A stretch of 64,000 nucleotides of DNA from Dehalococcoidia bacterium. GTDB lineage: Bacteria > Chloroflexota > Dehalococcoidia > UBA2979. The notes under the pieces are model-generated. The model made no database searches. It was not told the origin of the DNA and worked only from the letters and a program-made list of their open reading frames with translations. Location of the stretch: assembly GCA_009692725.1 (NCBI GenBank), contig SHYP01000001.1:106681-170680 (forward strand). The letters run 5' to 3'. Every line of letters begins with the position of its first letter. The first letter of the stretch is position 1. Below, piece by piece: positions 37,228-45,524 of this stretch. Position numbers and translations under genes: made by a program.

Positions 37228-37578
37228 TCAGCCGCTGAGCTGCGCTTGCTGCACCTTCGTCAGCCCGCGCACGACCAGCGCGTACGACTGGTCGACCATC
37301 TCAAGTATCTCGGCGTCGGGGATCGAGCCGTCGAGGAGGACGGTGTTCCAGTGGCGGTGGTCCTGGTGGTAGCCCGGCGTCACCGTGGCGTAGGTCGCTC
37401 GCAGCGCCTCGGCCCAGTCGGGGTCGCACTTGAGGTTGACGCGGGGCGGGCCATCGAGCGCGACGAGCGCGAACATCTTGCCGAGCACCCGCGCGACGAG
37501 CGTGTCGGCACCGAACGGGAAGTCGTGGGTCGCGCCGGGTTTCGCGAGCGCGTAGCTCGTGAGCGTATCGAGGTCCAC
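37228..37578 (-). CDS. MmcQ/YjbR family protein
   Basis: 116 residues with the YjbR fold pattern: LTSYALAKPGATHDFPFGADTLVARVLGKMFALV, then RVNLKCDPDWAEALRATYATVTPGYHQDHRHWNTVLLDG. The N-terminal PGA-x-E/D-x-PFG motif is diagnostic. Members resemble CyaY-like folds and are called DNA-binding on thin evidence; function is unknown. The start is GTG 37578, 17 bases after the rplS stop region on the same strand. Confidence 0.85.
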   Translation of the reverse strand: MDLDTLTSYALAKPGATHDFPFGADTLVARVLGKMFALVALDGPPRVNLKCDPDWAEALRATYATVTPGYHQDHRHWNTVLLDGSIPDAEILEMVDQSYALVVRGLTKVQQAQLSG

Positions 37579-37595
37579 GGGAGCCGAAGCGAGGG

Positions 37596-37958
37596 CTAGC
37601 CACCGGTCGTGCGGCGGGCTTCCTTCACGCGGGCGGCGCGGCCGGTCAGGCCACGCAGGTAGTACAGCTTGGCGCGGCGCACGCGGCCGCGGCGGGTCAC
37701 TTCGACCTTCTCGATGCGGGAGCCATTGAACGGGAACGTGCGCTCCACGCCGACGCTATTGGAGGCGATGCGGCGCACTGTGAAGGTGCCGGCCACGCCG
37801 TTGCGGATGCGGATGACCACGCCCTCGAACGCCTGGATACGCTCGCGCTCACCCTCGACGACGCGCACGTGCACGCGAATCGAGTCGCCGGCCGCGAACT
37901 CGGGGATCGTCGGGTTGCGCGGCGCGGCCAGGGTGCGCAGGTCGATCGGAGCGGGCAT
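37596..37958 (-). CDS. rplS: Large ribosomal subunit protein bL19
   Basis: 120 residues. Conserved L19 landmarks: [53 protein letters not shown], and [20 protein letters not shown]. It is located at the 30S-50S interface. ATG 37958 is preceded by GAGG with 6 bases spacing. It follows trmD on minus after 44 bases, as in most bacteria. Confidence 0.97.
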   Translation of the reverse strand: MPAPIDLRTLAAPRNPTIPEFAAGDSIRVHVRVVEGERERIQAFEGVVIRIRNGVAGTFTVRRIASNSVGVERTFPFNGSRIEKVEVTRRGRVRRAKLYYLRGLTGRAARVKEARRTTGG

Positions 37959-38002
37959 GGCAGTCCTCGGTCGGTCGGGGCGGTCCTCGTAGGGTGGAGG
38001 CG

Positions 38003-38743
38003 TCAGTCTAGCGGCTCGTCCGGCGCTGCGTCGAGCCACGCGCGCTCCGCGGGGGTGAGGTCGGCGGCGGCCAGCAGGTCCGGGCGACGGGCGCGGGTGC
38101 GCAGCAGTCGCTGGCGCTGGCGCCAGCGCGCCACCTCGGCGTGGTGGCCGGAGAGCAGCACATCCGGGACGCGCCAGCCGCGGAACTCGGCGGGGCGGGT
38201 GTACTGCGGGTACTCGAGCAGCCCGCCCTCGAACGACTCCTCCGCCAGCGACTCGGCGCCGCCCAGCACGCCCGGCAGCCGCCGCGCCACGGCATCGATG
38301 AGCAGCAGCGCCGGCAGCTCGCCGCCCGACAGCACGACATCCGCGACGCTGACCTCGATGTCGGCGAGGTGGCGGCGGACGCGTTCGTCGACGCCCTCGT
38401 AGCGGCCGCAGATCAGCAGCAGTCGCGGCAACGCGGCGAGCTCCGCGACGAGCGCGCGGTCGAGTGGGCGACCCTGCGGCGTGAGCAGCACGACCGTGGC
38501 GGGCTCCGGTGCGAGCGGGCGGATCGCCTCGACGGCGGCGAACAGCGACTCCGGCTTCATCACCATGCCGGCGCCGCCGCCGAAGGGATAGTCGTCCACC
38601 GTGCGATGGCGGTCGGTGGCCCACGCGCGCAGGTCGTGCAGCTGCACGTCGACGAGCCCGGCGTCACGCGCGCGGCGCATGATCGACTCGTCGAGCGGGC
38701 CCGCGAACATACCCGGGAAGAGCGTCAGCACGTCGAAGCGCAT
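38003..38743 (-). CDS. trmD: tRNA (guanine37-N1)-methyltransferase
   Basis: 246-residue SPOUT-class knotted methyltransferase modifying G37 next to the anticodon. It shows [13 protein letters not shown] at the start, [15 protein letters not shown], the SAM-binding knot [14 protein letters not shown] and [25 protein letters not shown]. It is followed by rplS on the same strand; rimM, often upstream, is absent here. Confidence 0.96.
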   Translation of the reverse strand: MRFDVLTLFPGMFAGPLDESIMRRARDAGLVDVQLHDLRAWATDRHRTVDDYPFGGGAGMVMKPESLFAAVEAIRPLAPEPATVVLLTPQGRPLDRALVAELAALPRLLLICGRYEGVDERVRRHLADIEVSVADVVLSGGELPALLLIDAVARRLPGVLGGAESLAEESFEGGLLEYPQYTRPAEFRGWRVPDVLLSGHHAEVARWRQRQRLLRTRARRPDLLAAADLTPAERAWLDAAPDEPLD

Positions 38744-38794
38744 CAGCAGCGCGTCACAGAGAACATCGCGTCGCGGGGGCGCAGCGCGCGCACG

Positions 38795-39337
38795 CTACGC
38801 GCCGTGCGCGGTGCGGCCCTGCAGCAGCGCGCACGCGTGCGCGAGCGCGGGCAGCACCGCCTGCAGGCTCTCGCGCGCGCCGCGTTCGCTGCCGGGCAGG
38901 TTCACGATCAGCGTGCGGCCGCGCACGCCGGCGAGCGCGCGCGACAGCATCGCGAGCGGCGTGCTGGCGCGGCCGGCGGCGCGCATCGCCTCGGCGATGC
39001 CGTCGACGCGGAAGTCGAGCACGCTCGCCGTCGCCTCGGGCGTGCGGTCGCGCGCGGCGAGCCCGGTACCGCCCGCGGTAACGATGACGCCGAGCGCGCG
39101 CGCGTCGGCCCACTCGCGCAGCAGCGCGGCGATCGCGTCCGGCTCGTCCGCGACGATCTGCGTGGCGACGACCGTGAAGCCGGCGCCGCGCAGCAGCTCG
39201 GCGGCGGCCGGGCCGGCGGTGTCGAGGCGCTCGCCTCGCGACCCGGCGTCGCTGACGGTGAGCACGCCCGCCGTGAGCGCCACGTCGGGCGGCACGCGCT
39301 CGCGTTCGCCCGGCGAGGAGGCCTGCGCTGGCGGCAT
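38795..39337 (-). CDS. MoaB/Mog family molybdopterin adenylyltransferase
   Basis: 180 residues. The MoCF-binding fold is clear from GVLTVSDAGSRGERLDTAG, VIVTAGGTGLAARDRTPEA and LIVNLPGSERGARESL. It activates molybdopterin with AMP for molybdenum insertion. ATG 39337 is chosen over the longer frame because GGGAGG lies 5 bases upstream. It diverges from mraZ across a 186-base regulatory gap. It implies molybdoenzymes in the cell; the truncated xanthine-dehydrogenase gene at 62.8-63.3 kb belongs to that class. Confidence 0.9.
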   Translation of the reverse strand: MPPAQASSPGERERVPPDVALTAGVLTVSDAGSRGERLDTAGPAAAELLRGAGFTVVATQIVADEPDAIAALLREWADARALGVIVTAGGTGLAARDRTPEATASVLDFRVDGIAEAMRAAGRASTPLAMLSRALAGVRGRTLIVNLPGSERGARESLQAVLPALAHACALLQGRTAHGA

Positions 39338-39426
39338 CACGTCCTCCCTCGGATCGCACCGATCGAGCAGCGCCATCGTAGCAGCGACCCTGCATAACCC
39401 TTGCCCAAACTGCAATACAGCGCGTG

Positions 39427-39484
39427 TTTACAGGCAAATGGGGAGCGTGGTACGGTTTTGGCATCGAGATGGGGAAGAGTGGGG
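39427..39484 (+). promoter_or_regulatory. dcw operon promoter with MraZ-type TGGGN boxes
   Basis: A -35-like TTTACA (39427-39432) and -10-like TACGGT (39451-39456), 18 bases apart, precede mraZ. TGGGG occurs at 39439, 39470 and 39480, and weaker TGGTA and TGGCA at 39448 and 39459, giving about 10-base helical phasing. TGGGN direct repeats with 5-base spacers are the known MraZ operator in E. coli and mycoplasmas, so MraZ probably autoregulates the operon here. Confidence 0.6.
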
Positions 39485-39523
39485 AACACCCCCTCCCCCG
39501 TCCGCGGCAGGCGGGTCGGCTCC

Positions 39524-39946
39524 GTGTTCATCGGCACGTACGAGCACGCGGTAGATGATCGCGGCCGGGTAGCCATCCCCGCCCTCTACCGCGTGGCGTT
39601 CGCTGCCGGCGGCATCGTGCGGCCAGGGCCGGAGGGTTGCGTGGAAGTCCACACCCAGGCCGACTTCGATCGCCGCGCCGCGGAGTTGAACTCCGAGGTC
39701 AGCCTGCGCACCGAGCAAGGTCGCGACGAGCTGCGCGACTTCTTCGCCGACGCCTATCCCGTCGATCTGGACCGCCAGGGGCGCATCCTGGTCCCGCAGG
39801 CCGTGCGCGTGCTCGTGCCGCTCGAAGCGCGGGTGTTCGTGCGCGGGTGCGGCGGGCACCTCGAGATCTGGGGCCGCGACCGCCACGAGGCGCGCCAGCG
39901 CGCACGCCGCGAGGCGCCGGCCGCCTCGACAGCGGGCGCTACATGA
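39524..39946 (+). CDS. mraZ: Transcriptional regulator MraZ
   Basis: 140 residues with two SpoVT/AbrB-like half-domains: the first contains GTYEHAVDDRGRVAIPALYR, the second DLDRQGRILVPQAVR, each with the DXXGR/IP core. GTG 39524 gives the normal N-terminus MFIGTYEH; the open frame upstream is non-homologous. In other bacteria a ring-shaped octamer/dodecamer binds TGGGN repeats upstream of the dcw operon, and such boxes are visible here. Overlaps rsmH by 4 bases. Confidence 0.94.
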   Translation: MFIGTYEHAVDDRGRVAIPALYRVAFAAGGIVRPGPEGCVEVHTQADFDRRAAELNSEVSLRTEQGRDELRDFFADAYPVDLDRQGRILVPQAVRVLVPLEARVFVRGCGGHLEIWGRDRHEARQRARREAPAASTAGAT

Positions 39947-40923
39947 CCACGCAACCCGAGTACACCCCCCGCCACGAGCCGGTGCTGCTGGCCGCGGTCG
40001 TGCGCGGGCTGGCCGTCCGCCCGGGCGGGAGCTACGTCGACGCGACGGTCGGGCTCGGCGGGCACGCCGAGGCGATCCTCGATGCCGCGCAGCCGGGCGG
40101 CCGGCTGCTGGGCATCGACCGTGACGGCCACGCGATCTGCGCGGCACGCAAGCGGTTAGCGCGCTTCGGCGACGCGGTGGTGCTGGTGCGCAGCGTGTAC
40201 TGGGAGGTCGCGCGCATCGGCGCCGAGCACGGCTTCGAGCGCGTGGACGGCGTGTTGTTCGACCTCGGCGTCTCGTCGTTGCAGCTCGACGCTCCGGGGC
40301 GCGGGTTCTCCTTCCTGCGCGACGAGCCGCTGGACATGCGTATGGACGACCGCGCTGCGCTCACGGCGGCGGAAGTGGTGAACACGTACGACGAAGTAGC
40401 GCTCGCCGACCTGATCTGGCGGTTCGGCGAGGAGCGGCGCAGCCGGCGCATCGCGCGAGCGATCGTGGCACGGCGGCCGCTGCGGACGACGGGCGAGCTG
40501 GTCAGCGCCGTCGAGCAGGCCGTGGGAAGGCGTCAGGAAGGTCCAATTCACCCCGCCACTCGGACCTTCCAGGCGCTGCGGATCGTGGTCAACCAGGAAC
40601 TGGACTTCCTGGCTGATTCGCTCTCCGCGGCCCACGGCCTGCTCGCCGGCGCTGGCGCGCGCCTCGTGGTGATCGCGTTCCATTCGCTCGAAGACCGGGT
40701 GGTGAAGGAATATATGCGCAGGGAGTCAAGCGATTGCCTGTGTCCCCCTCGCACGCCGATGTGCATATGCGGCCACGTCGCGACGCTGCGGCTCGTCGGG
40801 CGCGGCGCGACGAAGGCTGGCGAGGCCGAGCTGGCGCGCAACCCCCGCGCGCGCTCCGCCCGGCTGCGCGTCGCGGAATCGCTGGGCGGCCACGACTCCG
40901 AGGGTGGCTGGGAGGCGGCCTGA
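39943..40923 (+). CDS. rsmH: 16S rRNA (cytosine1402-N4)-methyltransferase
   Basis: 326 residues (also called mraW). SAM-binding YVDATVGLGGHAEAIL, DGVLFDLGVSSLQLD, FSFLRDEPLDMRMD and the C-terminal VVIAFHSLEDRVVKEYMR are the conserved blocks. It modifies C1402 in the ribosomal P site. The second gene of the division cluster, coupled to mraZ (ATGA) and to the next gene (TGATG). Confidence 0.96.
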   Translation: MTTQPEYTPRHEPVLLAAVVRGLAVRPGGSYVDATVGLGGHAEAILDAAQPGGRLLGIDRDGHAICAARKRLARFGDAVVLVRSVYWEVARIGAEHGFERVDGVLFDLGVSSLQLDAPGRGFSFLRDEPLDMRMDDRAALTAAEVVNTYDEVALADLIWRFGEERRSRRIARAIVARRPLRTTGELVSAVEQAVGRRQEGPIHPATRTFQALRIVVNQELDFLADSLSAAHGLLAGAGARLVVIAFHSLEDRVVKEYMRRESSDCLCPPRTPMCICGHVATLRLVGRGATKAGEAELARNPRARSARLRVAESLGGHDSEGGWEAA

Positions 40924-41354
40924 TGGCCGCCGTACAACACGCGCCCGCGCTCCCGCGAGCGATCGTCCGCCACGTGCCGTGGACGCTGCTGGCCGCGCTC
41001 GCGCTGCTCGCCGCCGTCAGCCTCGGGCTGCTGCAGGTGCTGCAATCGAGCCGCGCCGCGAGCGCCGGCTACGCGCTGCGCGAACTCGACGGCGAGCGCG
41101 ACGCGCTGGCCGTCGAGGTGCGGCTGCTGGAGGCGGACGTCGCCGCACAGGCCCGTACCGACCAGGTGCGGACGATCGCCGTCGAACGGCTCGGGATGGT
41201 GCCGCCCGCGCGCACGGTGCGCGTGACGGTGGCGGAGCGTGGGCCTGCGGGCATCGCGTTGCCGGCGCGCTACATCGTGCGTCCAGAGCCGGCGCCTGCG
41301 CCGGAGGCGGCGTGGCGGGAGGCGCTGCTGCGCAGGCTGCCGGGATTCGACTAG
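40923..41354 (+). CDS. ftsL: FtsL-like septum formation protein
   Basis: 143 residues: a short cytoplasmic tail, one membrane span (VPWTLLAALALLAAVSLGLLQ) and a predicted coiled coil (YALRELDGERDALAVEVRLLEADVAAQARTDQ), then a Pro-rich tail. Sequence identity in this family is minimal; the call rests on topology and position between rsmH and ftsI. FtsL scaffolds FtsB/FtsQ and activates FtsWI in the septal membrane. Confidence 0.78.
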   Translation: MAAVQHAPALPRAIVRHVPWTLLAALALLAAVSLGLLQVLQSSRAASAGYALRELDGERDALAVEVRLLEADVAAQARTDQVRTIAVERLGMVPPARTVRVTVAERGPAGIALPARYIVRPEPAPAPEAAWREALLRRLPGFD

Positions 41355-41394
41355 CACCGTGGCCGGGGGTCCGGCTCGGAGCGAGGGAACGCGC

Positions 41395-43149
41395 GTGGCG
41401 AACCGGCGTCCGAGCCAGCTCAACTGGCGCCATCGCGCGCTCAGCGCCGTCGTGGCGCTGGCGTTCGTCGCGTTGATCGCGCGGCTCGCTATGGTGCAGC
41501 TCGTCGACCACGAGCGATACGTCGAGGAGGCCGCGGTCGCGCGGCTCGGGGCCGCGAGTCTGCCCGCGCCGCGCGGCGCGATCCTCGACGCGACGGGCTT
41601 CCCGCTCGCGAACTCCGTGGACACGTGGGACCTCTACATCGATGCCTCCCTCTGGCGCGACGCCGAGCGCGCCGAGCGCGCCGCGCAGCAACTGGCCGCG
41701 TTCCTCGGCGGCGGCGCGAACGCGCGCGAACTGCTGACGGCCGGCACCGAGGTGCGCCAGGGCGACGTGTTGGTGCGCCGCCAGCTTGCGTACGCGGCCG
41801 GGCGCGAGCTCCAGGCGCTCGACATCCTGGGCGTGCGGCTGCTGCCCGCCGCGCGACGCCTGTACCCCGAAGGCGATCTCGCGGCGTCGATCATCGGCTA
41901 TCTCGGGCTCGACGGCGGCGGGTTGTGGGGCGTGGAGGCGGACTTCGACCAGCTGCTGCGCGGCAAGCCGGGGCTGCGACGCTTCGAGCGCGACGCGCTC
42001 GGCCGGCCGATCTCGTTCAACAGCCGCAGCGAGCGCGAACCGGAGCCCGGCGGCGAGGTGCAGCTGACCATCGACCGCTTCATCCAGGCGATCGCGGAGC
42101 GGCGGCTGCGCGAAGCCGTGACGCAGTACCACGCGAGCGGCGGCTCGATACTGGTGATGGACCCACACACGGGCGCGCTGCTGGCGATGGCATCGATGCC
42201 GACGACCGGCCTCGGCGGCATCGACCTCGACGACCCGAAGCTCGCCGAGCGCGTGCGCAACCGCGCGCTCACCGACCTCTACGAGCCGGGCTCCGTGCTG
42301 AAGGCGATCACCACCGCGGCCGCGATCGACCTCGGTAAGGTCACTCCGGAGAGCACGTACGTGGACACGGGCCGCTTCGACGTGGCCGGGAGCACGACGA
42401 AGATCACGAACTGGGACTTCTCCGCGAACGGCCGCGTCACCGTCCGGCAGTACCTGCAGCGTTCGCTGAACACCGGGGCTGTGTGGCTGTCGGAGCAGAT
42501 CGGCGCGCGCGACTTCTACAACTATCTGCACGCGTTCGGCTTCGGCGAGTCGACGCACGTCGGACTGGCCGGCGAGGCCGAAGGGCTGATCCGCGAGCCC
42601 GCCGACCCCGCATGGTACCCGGTCGACCTGGCCACGAACTCGTACGGGCAGGGGCTGGCGACCACACCGCTGCAAGTGTTGACGGCGGTGAACGTGTTCG
42701 CGAACGGCGGGCGGCTGATGCGCCCGTACGTAGTCTCGCAGCTCGTGACCGACCGCGAGGTGCGGCGCTTCGAGCCCGTCGAAGTGCGCCGCCCGGTCTC
42801 GGAGGCCACCGCGAAGACCGTCGGCAGGCTGATGCTCGACGTGGTGGAGGGGGTGGAGTGGCACGGCGCGCGCGTGCGCGGCTACCTCGTGGCCGGCAAG
42901 ACCGGCACCACGCTCGTCTCGATCCCCACGGGCTACGACCTGAACATGACGATCGCGACGTTCGCCGGCTTCCTGCCGTACGAGCAGCCGCGCGTGTCGA
43001 TCCTCGTGAAGATCGACCAGCCGAGCGGCGGGCTGAACCTCGGCGGCCAGGTGGCGGCGCCTGTGTTCGCGAACGTGGCCGCGGACATCATGCAGTACTT
43101 GAACGTGCCGCCCGCCATCGCCCCGGCGCGTGAGGCGGCCGCGCGATGA
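41395..43149 (+). CDS. ftsI: Penicillin-binding protein, FtsI/SpoVD type transpeptidase
   Basis: 584 residues, class B PBP that cross-links septal peptidoglycan. An N-terminal span (ALSAVVALAFVALIARLAMV) is followed by the dimerisation domain (PRGAILDATGFPLA) and the transpeptidase domain with SXXK as GSVLK (Ser about 300), SXN as SLN (about 357) and KTGT (about 502). GTG 41395 is selected because GAGGG lies 7 bases upstream; a GTG at 41359 is possible. No PASTA domains are present. Overlaps murF by 4 bases. Confidence 0.93.
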   Translation: MANRRPSQLNWRHRALSAVVALAFVALIARLAMVQLVDHERYVEEAAVARLGAASLPAPRGAILDATGFPLANSVDTWDLYIDASLWRDAERAERAAQQLAAFLGGGANARELLTAGTEVRQGDVLVRRQLAYAAGRELQALDILGVRLLPAARRLYPEGDLAASIIGYLGLDGGGLWGVEADFDQLLRGKPGLRRFERDALGRPISFNSRSEREPEPGGEVQLTIDRFIQAIAERRLREAVTQYHASGGSILVMDPHTGALLAMASMPTTGLGGIDLDDPKLAERVRNRALTDLYEPGSVLKAITTAAAIDLGKVTPESTYVDTGRFDVAGSTTKITNWDFSANGRVTVRQYLQRSLNTGAVWLSEQIGARDFYNYLHAFGFGESTHVGLAGEAEGLIREPADPAWYPVDLATNSYGQGLATTPLQVLTAVNVFANGGRLMRPYVVSQLVTDREVRRFEPVEVRRPVSEATAKTVGRLMLDVVEGVEWHGARVRGYLVAGKTGTTLVSIPTGYDLNMTIATFAGFLPYEQPRVSILVKIDQPSGGLNLGGQVAAPVFANVAADIMQYLNVPPAIAPAREAAAR

Positions 43150-44561
43150 CGACGCCCGCCGCGGGCGCGCCCGCGCTCGACGGCGCGTTCGTGCGGCGCG
43201 CGCTCGCCGCGCAGCTGCGCAGCGTCGACGGCCCGCCGCTCGTGTTCACACGCGCCGTGATCGACTCGCGCCTCGCGCAGCCGGGCGACCTGTTCGTCGC
43301 GCTGCGCGGCGAGCACACGGACGGCCACGAGTTCGCGGCGGACGCGCTCGCGCGTGGCGCGGCCGGCGTGCTGTGCGAGCGTGTTCCCCCCGGCGTCGAC
43401 GCGGCCGTCTGCTTCGAAGTCGCGGACGCGCTGGCGGCGCTGCAGGCGCTCGCGGTCGCGTGGCGCGACGCGCTGCCGGCGCTCGACGTCGTCGGCGTGA
43501 CGGGCAACGTCGGCAAGTCGACCACGAAGCTGATCGCCGCCGCGGTGCTGGCGCAACGCTACCGCACGCAGGCGGAGCCCGCGAACTACAACAACGAGAT
43601 CGGCGTGCCGCTCTGCCTGCTGGCGCTGCGCCCGGACACCGAGCGCGCGGTGCTCGAGCTGGGCATGTACACCACAGGCGAGATCGCGCTGCTCTGCCGC
43701 TGGACGCGCCCGCGCATCGGCGTGGTGCTCAACGTCGGGCCCGTGCACCTGGAACGCGCGGGCTCGCTCGAAGCGATCGCACGCGCGAAGCGCGAGCTGC
43801 CGGAGGCGCTGCCCCCAGGCGGTGTCGCCGTGCTCAACGCCGACGACGCGCGCGTGGCGGCGATGGCGCCGTACACCGCAGCGCGCGTGTGCTGGTTCGG
43901 CAGCGGCGTGGAGGCGCACGTCCGCGGCGACGATGTGGAGAGCGACGGCGCGCGCGGCTTCCGCTTCAGCCTCCACTACGCTGGCGCGTCGCGCCGCGTC
44001 GCCGTGCCGCTGCCCGGGCGTCACCTGCTCTCCAACGTGCTGGCCGCGCTGGCGGTCGGCCTGTCTGACGGCGTGCCGCTCGACGAGGCGGTAGGCGCGA
44101 TCGAGACGCTGCGCATCCCGACTCGGCTGCGCGTAGGGTCGCTGCCCGGCGGCGTCATGCTGCTGGACGACACCTACAACGCGAGCCCGGTCGCCACGCT
44201 GGGTGCGCTCGAACTGCTCGCCGAGACGCCCGGCCGGCACCTCGCGCTGCTCGGCGACATGCTGGAGCTCGGCGAGCTTTCGGCGCGGGAGCACGCGCGG
44301 GTCGGACGCCGCGCCGCGGAGCTCGTGGACGTGCTGTTCACGGTCGGGGGGCTCGCGGACGGGATCGCGGTGGCAGCGCGCCAGGGCGGACTGCACGATG
44401 TGCACCATTACGCCACGAAGGACGAGGCGGCCGCCGCACTGCGCGCGGCACTGCGGCCCGGGGACGTGCTGCTGGTGAAGGGCTCGCGGGCGCTGGCGCT
44501 GGAGACCGTCGTGACCGCGCTCGCGCGCGACCTCGCCGGCCCGGCGGAGGCGGGGCGATGA
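43146..44561 (+). CDS. murF: UDP-N-acetylmuramoyl-tripeptide--D-alanyl-D-alanine ligase
   Basis: 471-residue Mur ligase adding D-Ala-D-Ala to UDP-MurNAc-tripeptide. The N-terminal FTRAVIDSRLAQPGDLFVALRGEHTDGHEFAADAL is the UDP-binding MurE/MurF domain. The P-loop is GVTGNVGKSTTK (about residue 116); NYNNEIGVPL and LLDDTYNASPVA are MurF-specific blocks, which separates it from MurE. The normal place for murE is just upstream, but no murE is there. Starts within the ftsI stop. Confidence 0.92.
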   Translation: MTTPAAGAPALDGAFVRRALAAQLRSVDGPPLVFTRAVIDSRLAQPGDLFVALRGEHTDGHEFAADALARGAAGVLCERVPPGVDAAVCFEVADALAALQALAVAWRDALPALDVVGVTGNVGKSTTKLIAAAVLAQRYRTQAEPANYNNEIGVPLCLLALRPDTERAVLELGMYTTGEIALLCRWTRPRIGVVLNVGPVHLERAGSLEAIARAKRELPEALPPGGVAVLNADDARVAAMAPYTAARVCWFGSGVEAHVRGDDVESDGARGFRFSLHYAGASRRVAVPLPGRHLLSNVLAALAVGLSDGVPLDEAVGAIETLRIPTRLRVGSLPGGVMLLDDTYNASPVATLGALELLAETPGRHLALLGDMLELGELSAREHARVGRRAAELVDVLFTVGGLADGIAVAARQGGLHDVHHYATKDEAAAALRAALRPGDVLLVKGSRALALETVVTALARDLAGPAEAGR

Positions 44562-45517
44562 CGCACGCGCTGCTCTCCGGCGGCGCGGCCTTCCTGCTGG
44601 CGCTGATCGCCGGCCGCCCGCTGGTGGCGTGGCTGCGCGCGCAGCGGCTCGGCAAGGCGATCTCCGACGAGGGGCCCTCGACGCACGCCTCGAAAGAGGG
44701 CACGCCGACGATGGGCGGGCTGCTGATCTTCGGCGCGGCGGCGGTGGTGACGGTGTTCACGAATCTGTTCGACCGGCTGAGCATCCTGTTGCCGCTGGCC
44801 ACGGTGGGTGTGGCGCTCGCCATCGGCGCCATCGACGACCGCGGGACGCTCTCCGGGCGCCTCCAGCACGGGCTCAGCTGGCGGGTGAAGTTCGGGCTGA
44901 TCGCGCTGCTGTCCGTCGGCATCGCGTGGGCCTGCTACGACCTACTGGACGCACACAGCGTCAACATCCCGTGGGCCGGCAAGCACGACCTGGGGCTGCT
45001 GTACGTGCCGCTCGCCGTCGCGATCGTGTTCTCGACCACTGCGTCGGTGGCGATCACGGACGGCCTCGACGGGCTCCTGGGCGGGACGGCGGCGATCGCC
45101 TTCGCGGCCTACGCGGTGATCGCTTTTGCGCAGGAGCAAGCTTACCTCTCGACGTTCTCCTTCACGGTGGTCGGGGCGCTGCTGGGCTTCCTCTGGTACA
45201 ACGCGCACCCCGCGAGCGTGTTCATGGGCGACACCGGGGCGCTACCGCTGGGGGCGGCGCTGGCAACCGTGGCGCTGATGACCGGGCACTGGTTGCTGCT
45301 GCCCATCGTCGGCATCGTCTTCTGCGCCGAGGCGGTCTCGACGCTGATGCAGATCGCCTACTTCCAGACCACGGGCGGGCGCCGGCTCTTCCGCATGACG
45401 CCGCTGCACCACCATTTCGAGCTACTCGGCTGGAGCGAGCCGCAGGTGGTGATGCGCTTCTGGCTGTTCGGGTTCGCCGGGGCCATGGTCGGCGTGGCGC
45501 TGGCACTTGCGGTGTAG
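44558..45517 (+). CDS. mraY: Phospho-N-acetylmuramoyl-pentapeptide-transferase
   Basis: 319-residue polytopic membrane enzyme making lipid I. Key sites: KEGTPTMGGLLIFG with the uridine/metal region, AIGAIDDRG (DD motif), ITDGLDGLLGGTA (NXXD-like motif), HPASVFMGDTGALPLG, and MTPLHHHFELLGW with the HHH motif. About ten hydrophobic spans. Overlaps murF by 4 bases. Confidence 0.96.
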   Translation: MTHALLSGGAAFLLALIAGRPLVAWLRAQRLGKAISDEGPSTHASKEGTPTMGGLLIFGAAAVVTVFTNLFDRLSILLPLATVGVALAIGAIDDRGTLSGRLQHGLSWRVKFGLIALLSVGIAWACYDLLDAHSVNIPWAGKHDLGLLYVPLAVAIVFSTTASVAITDGLDGLLGGTAAIAFAAYAVIAFAQEQAYLSTFSFTVVGALLGFLWYNAHPASVFMGDTGALPLGAALATVALMTGHWLLLPIVGIVFCAEAVSTLMQIAYFQTTGGRRLFRMTPLHHHFELLGWSEPQVVMRFWLFGFAGAMVGVALALAV

Positions 45518-45524
45518 ACGGCTG

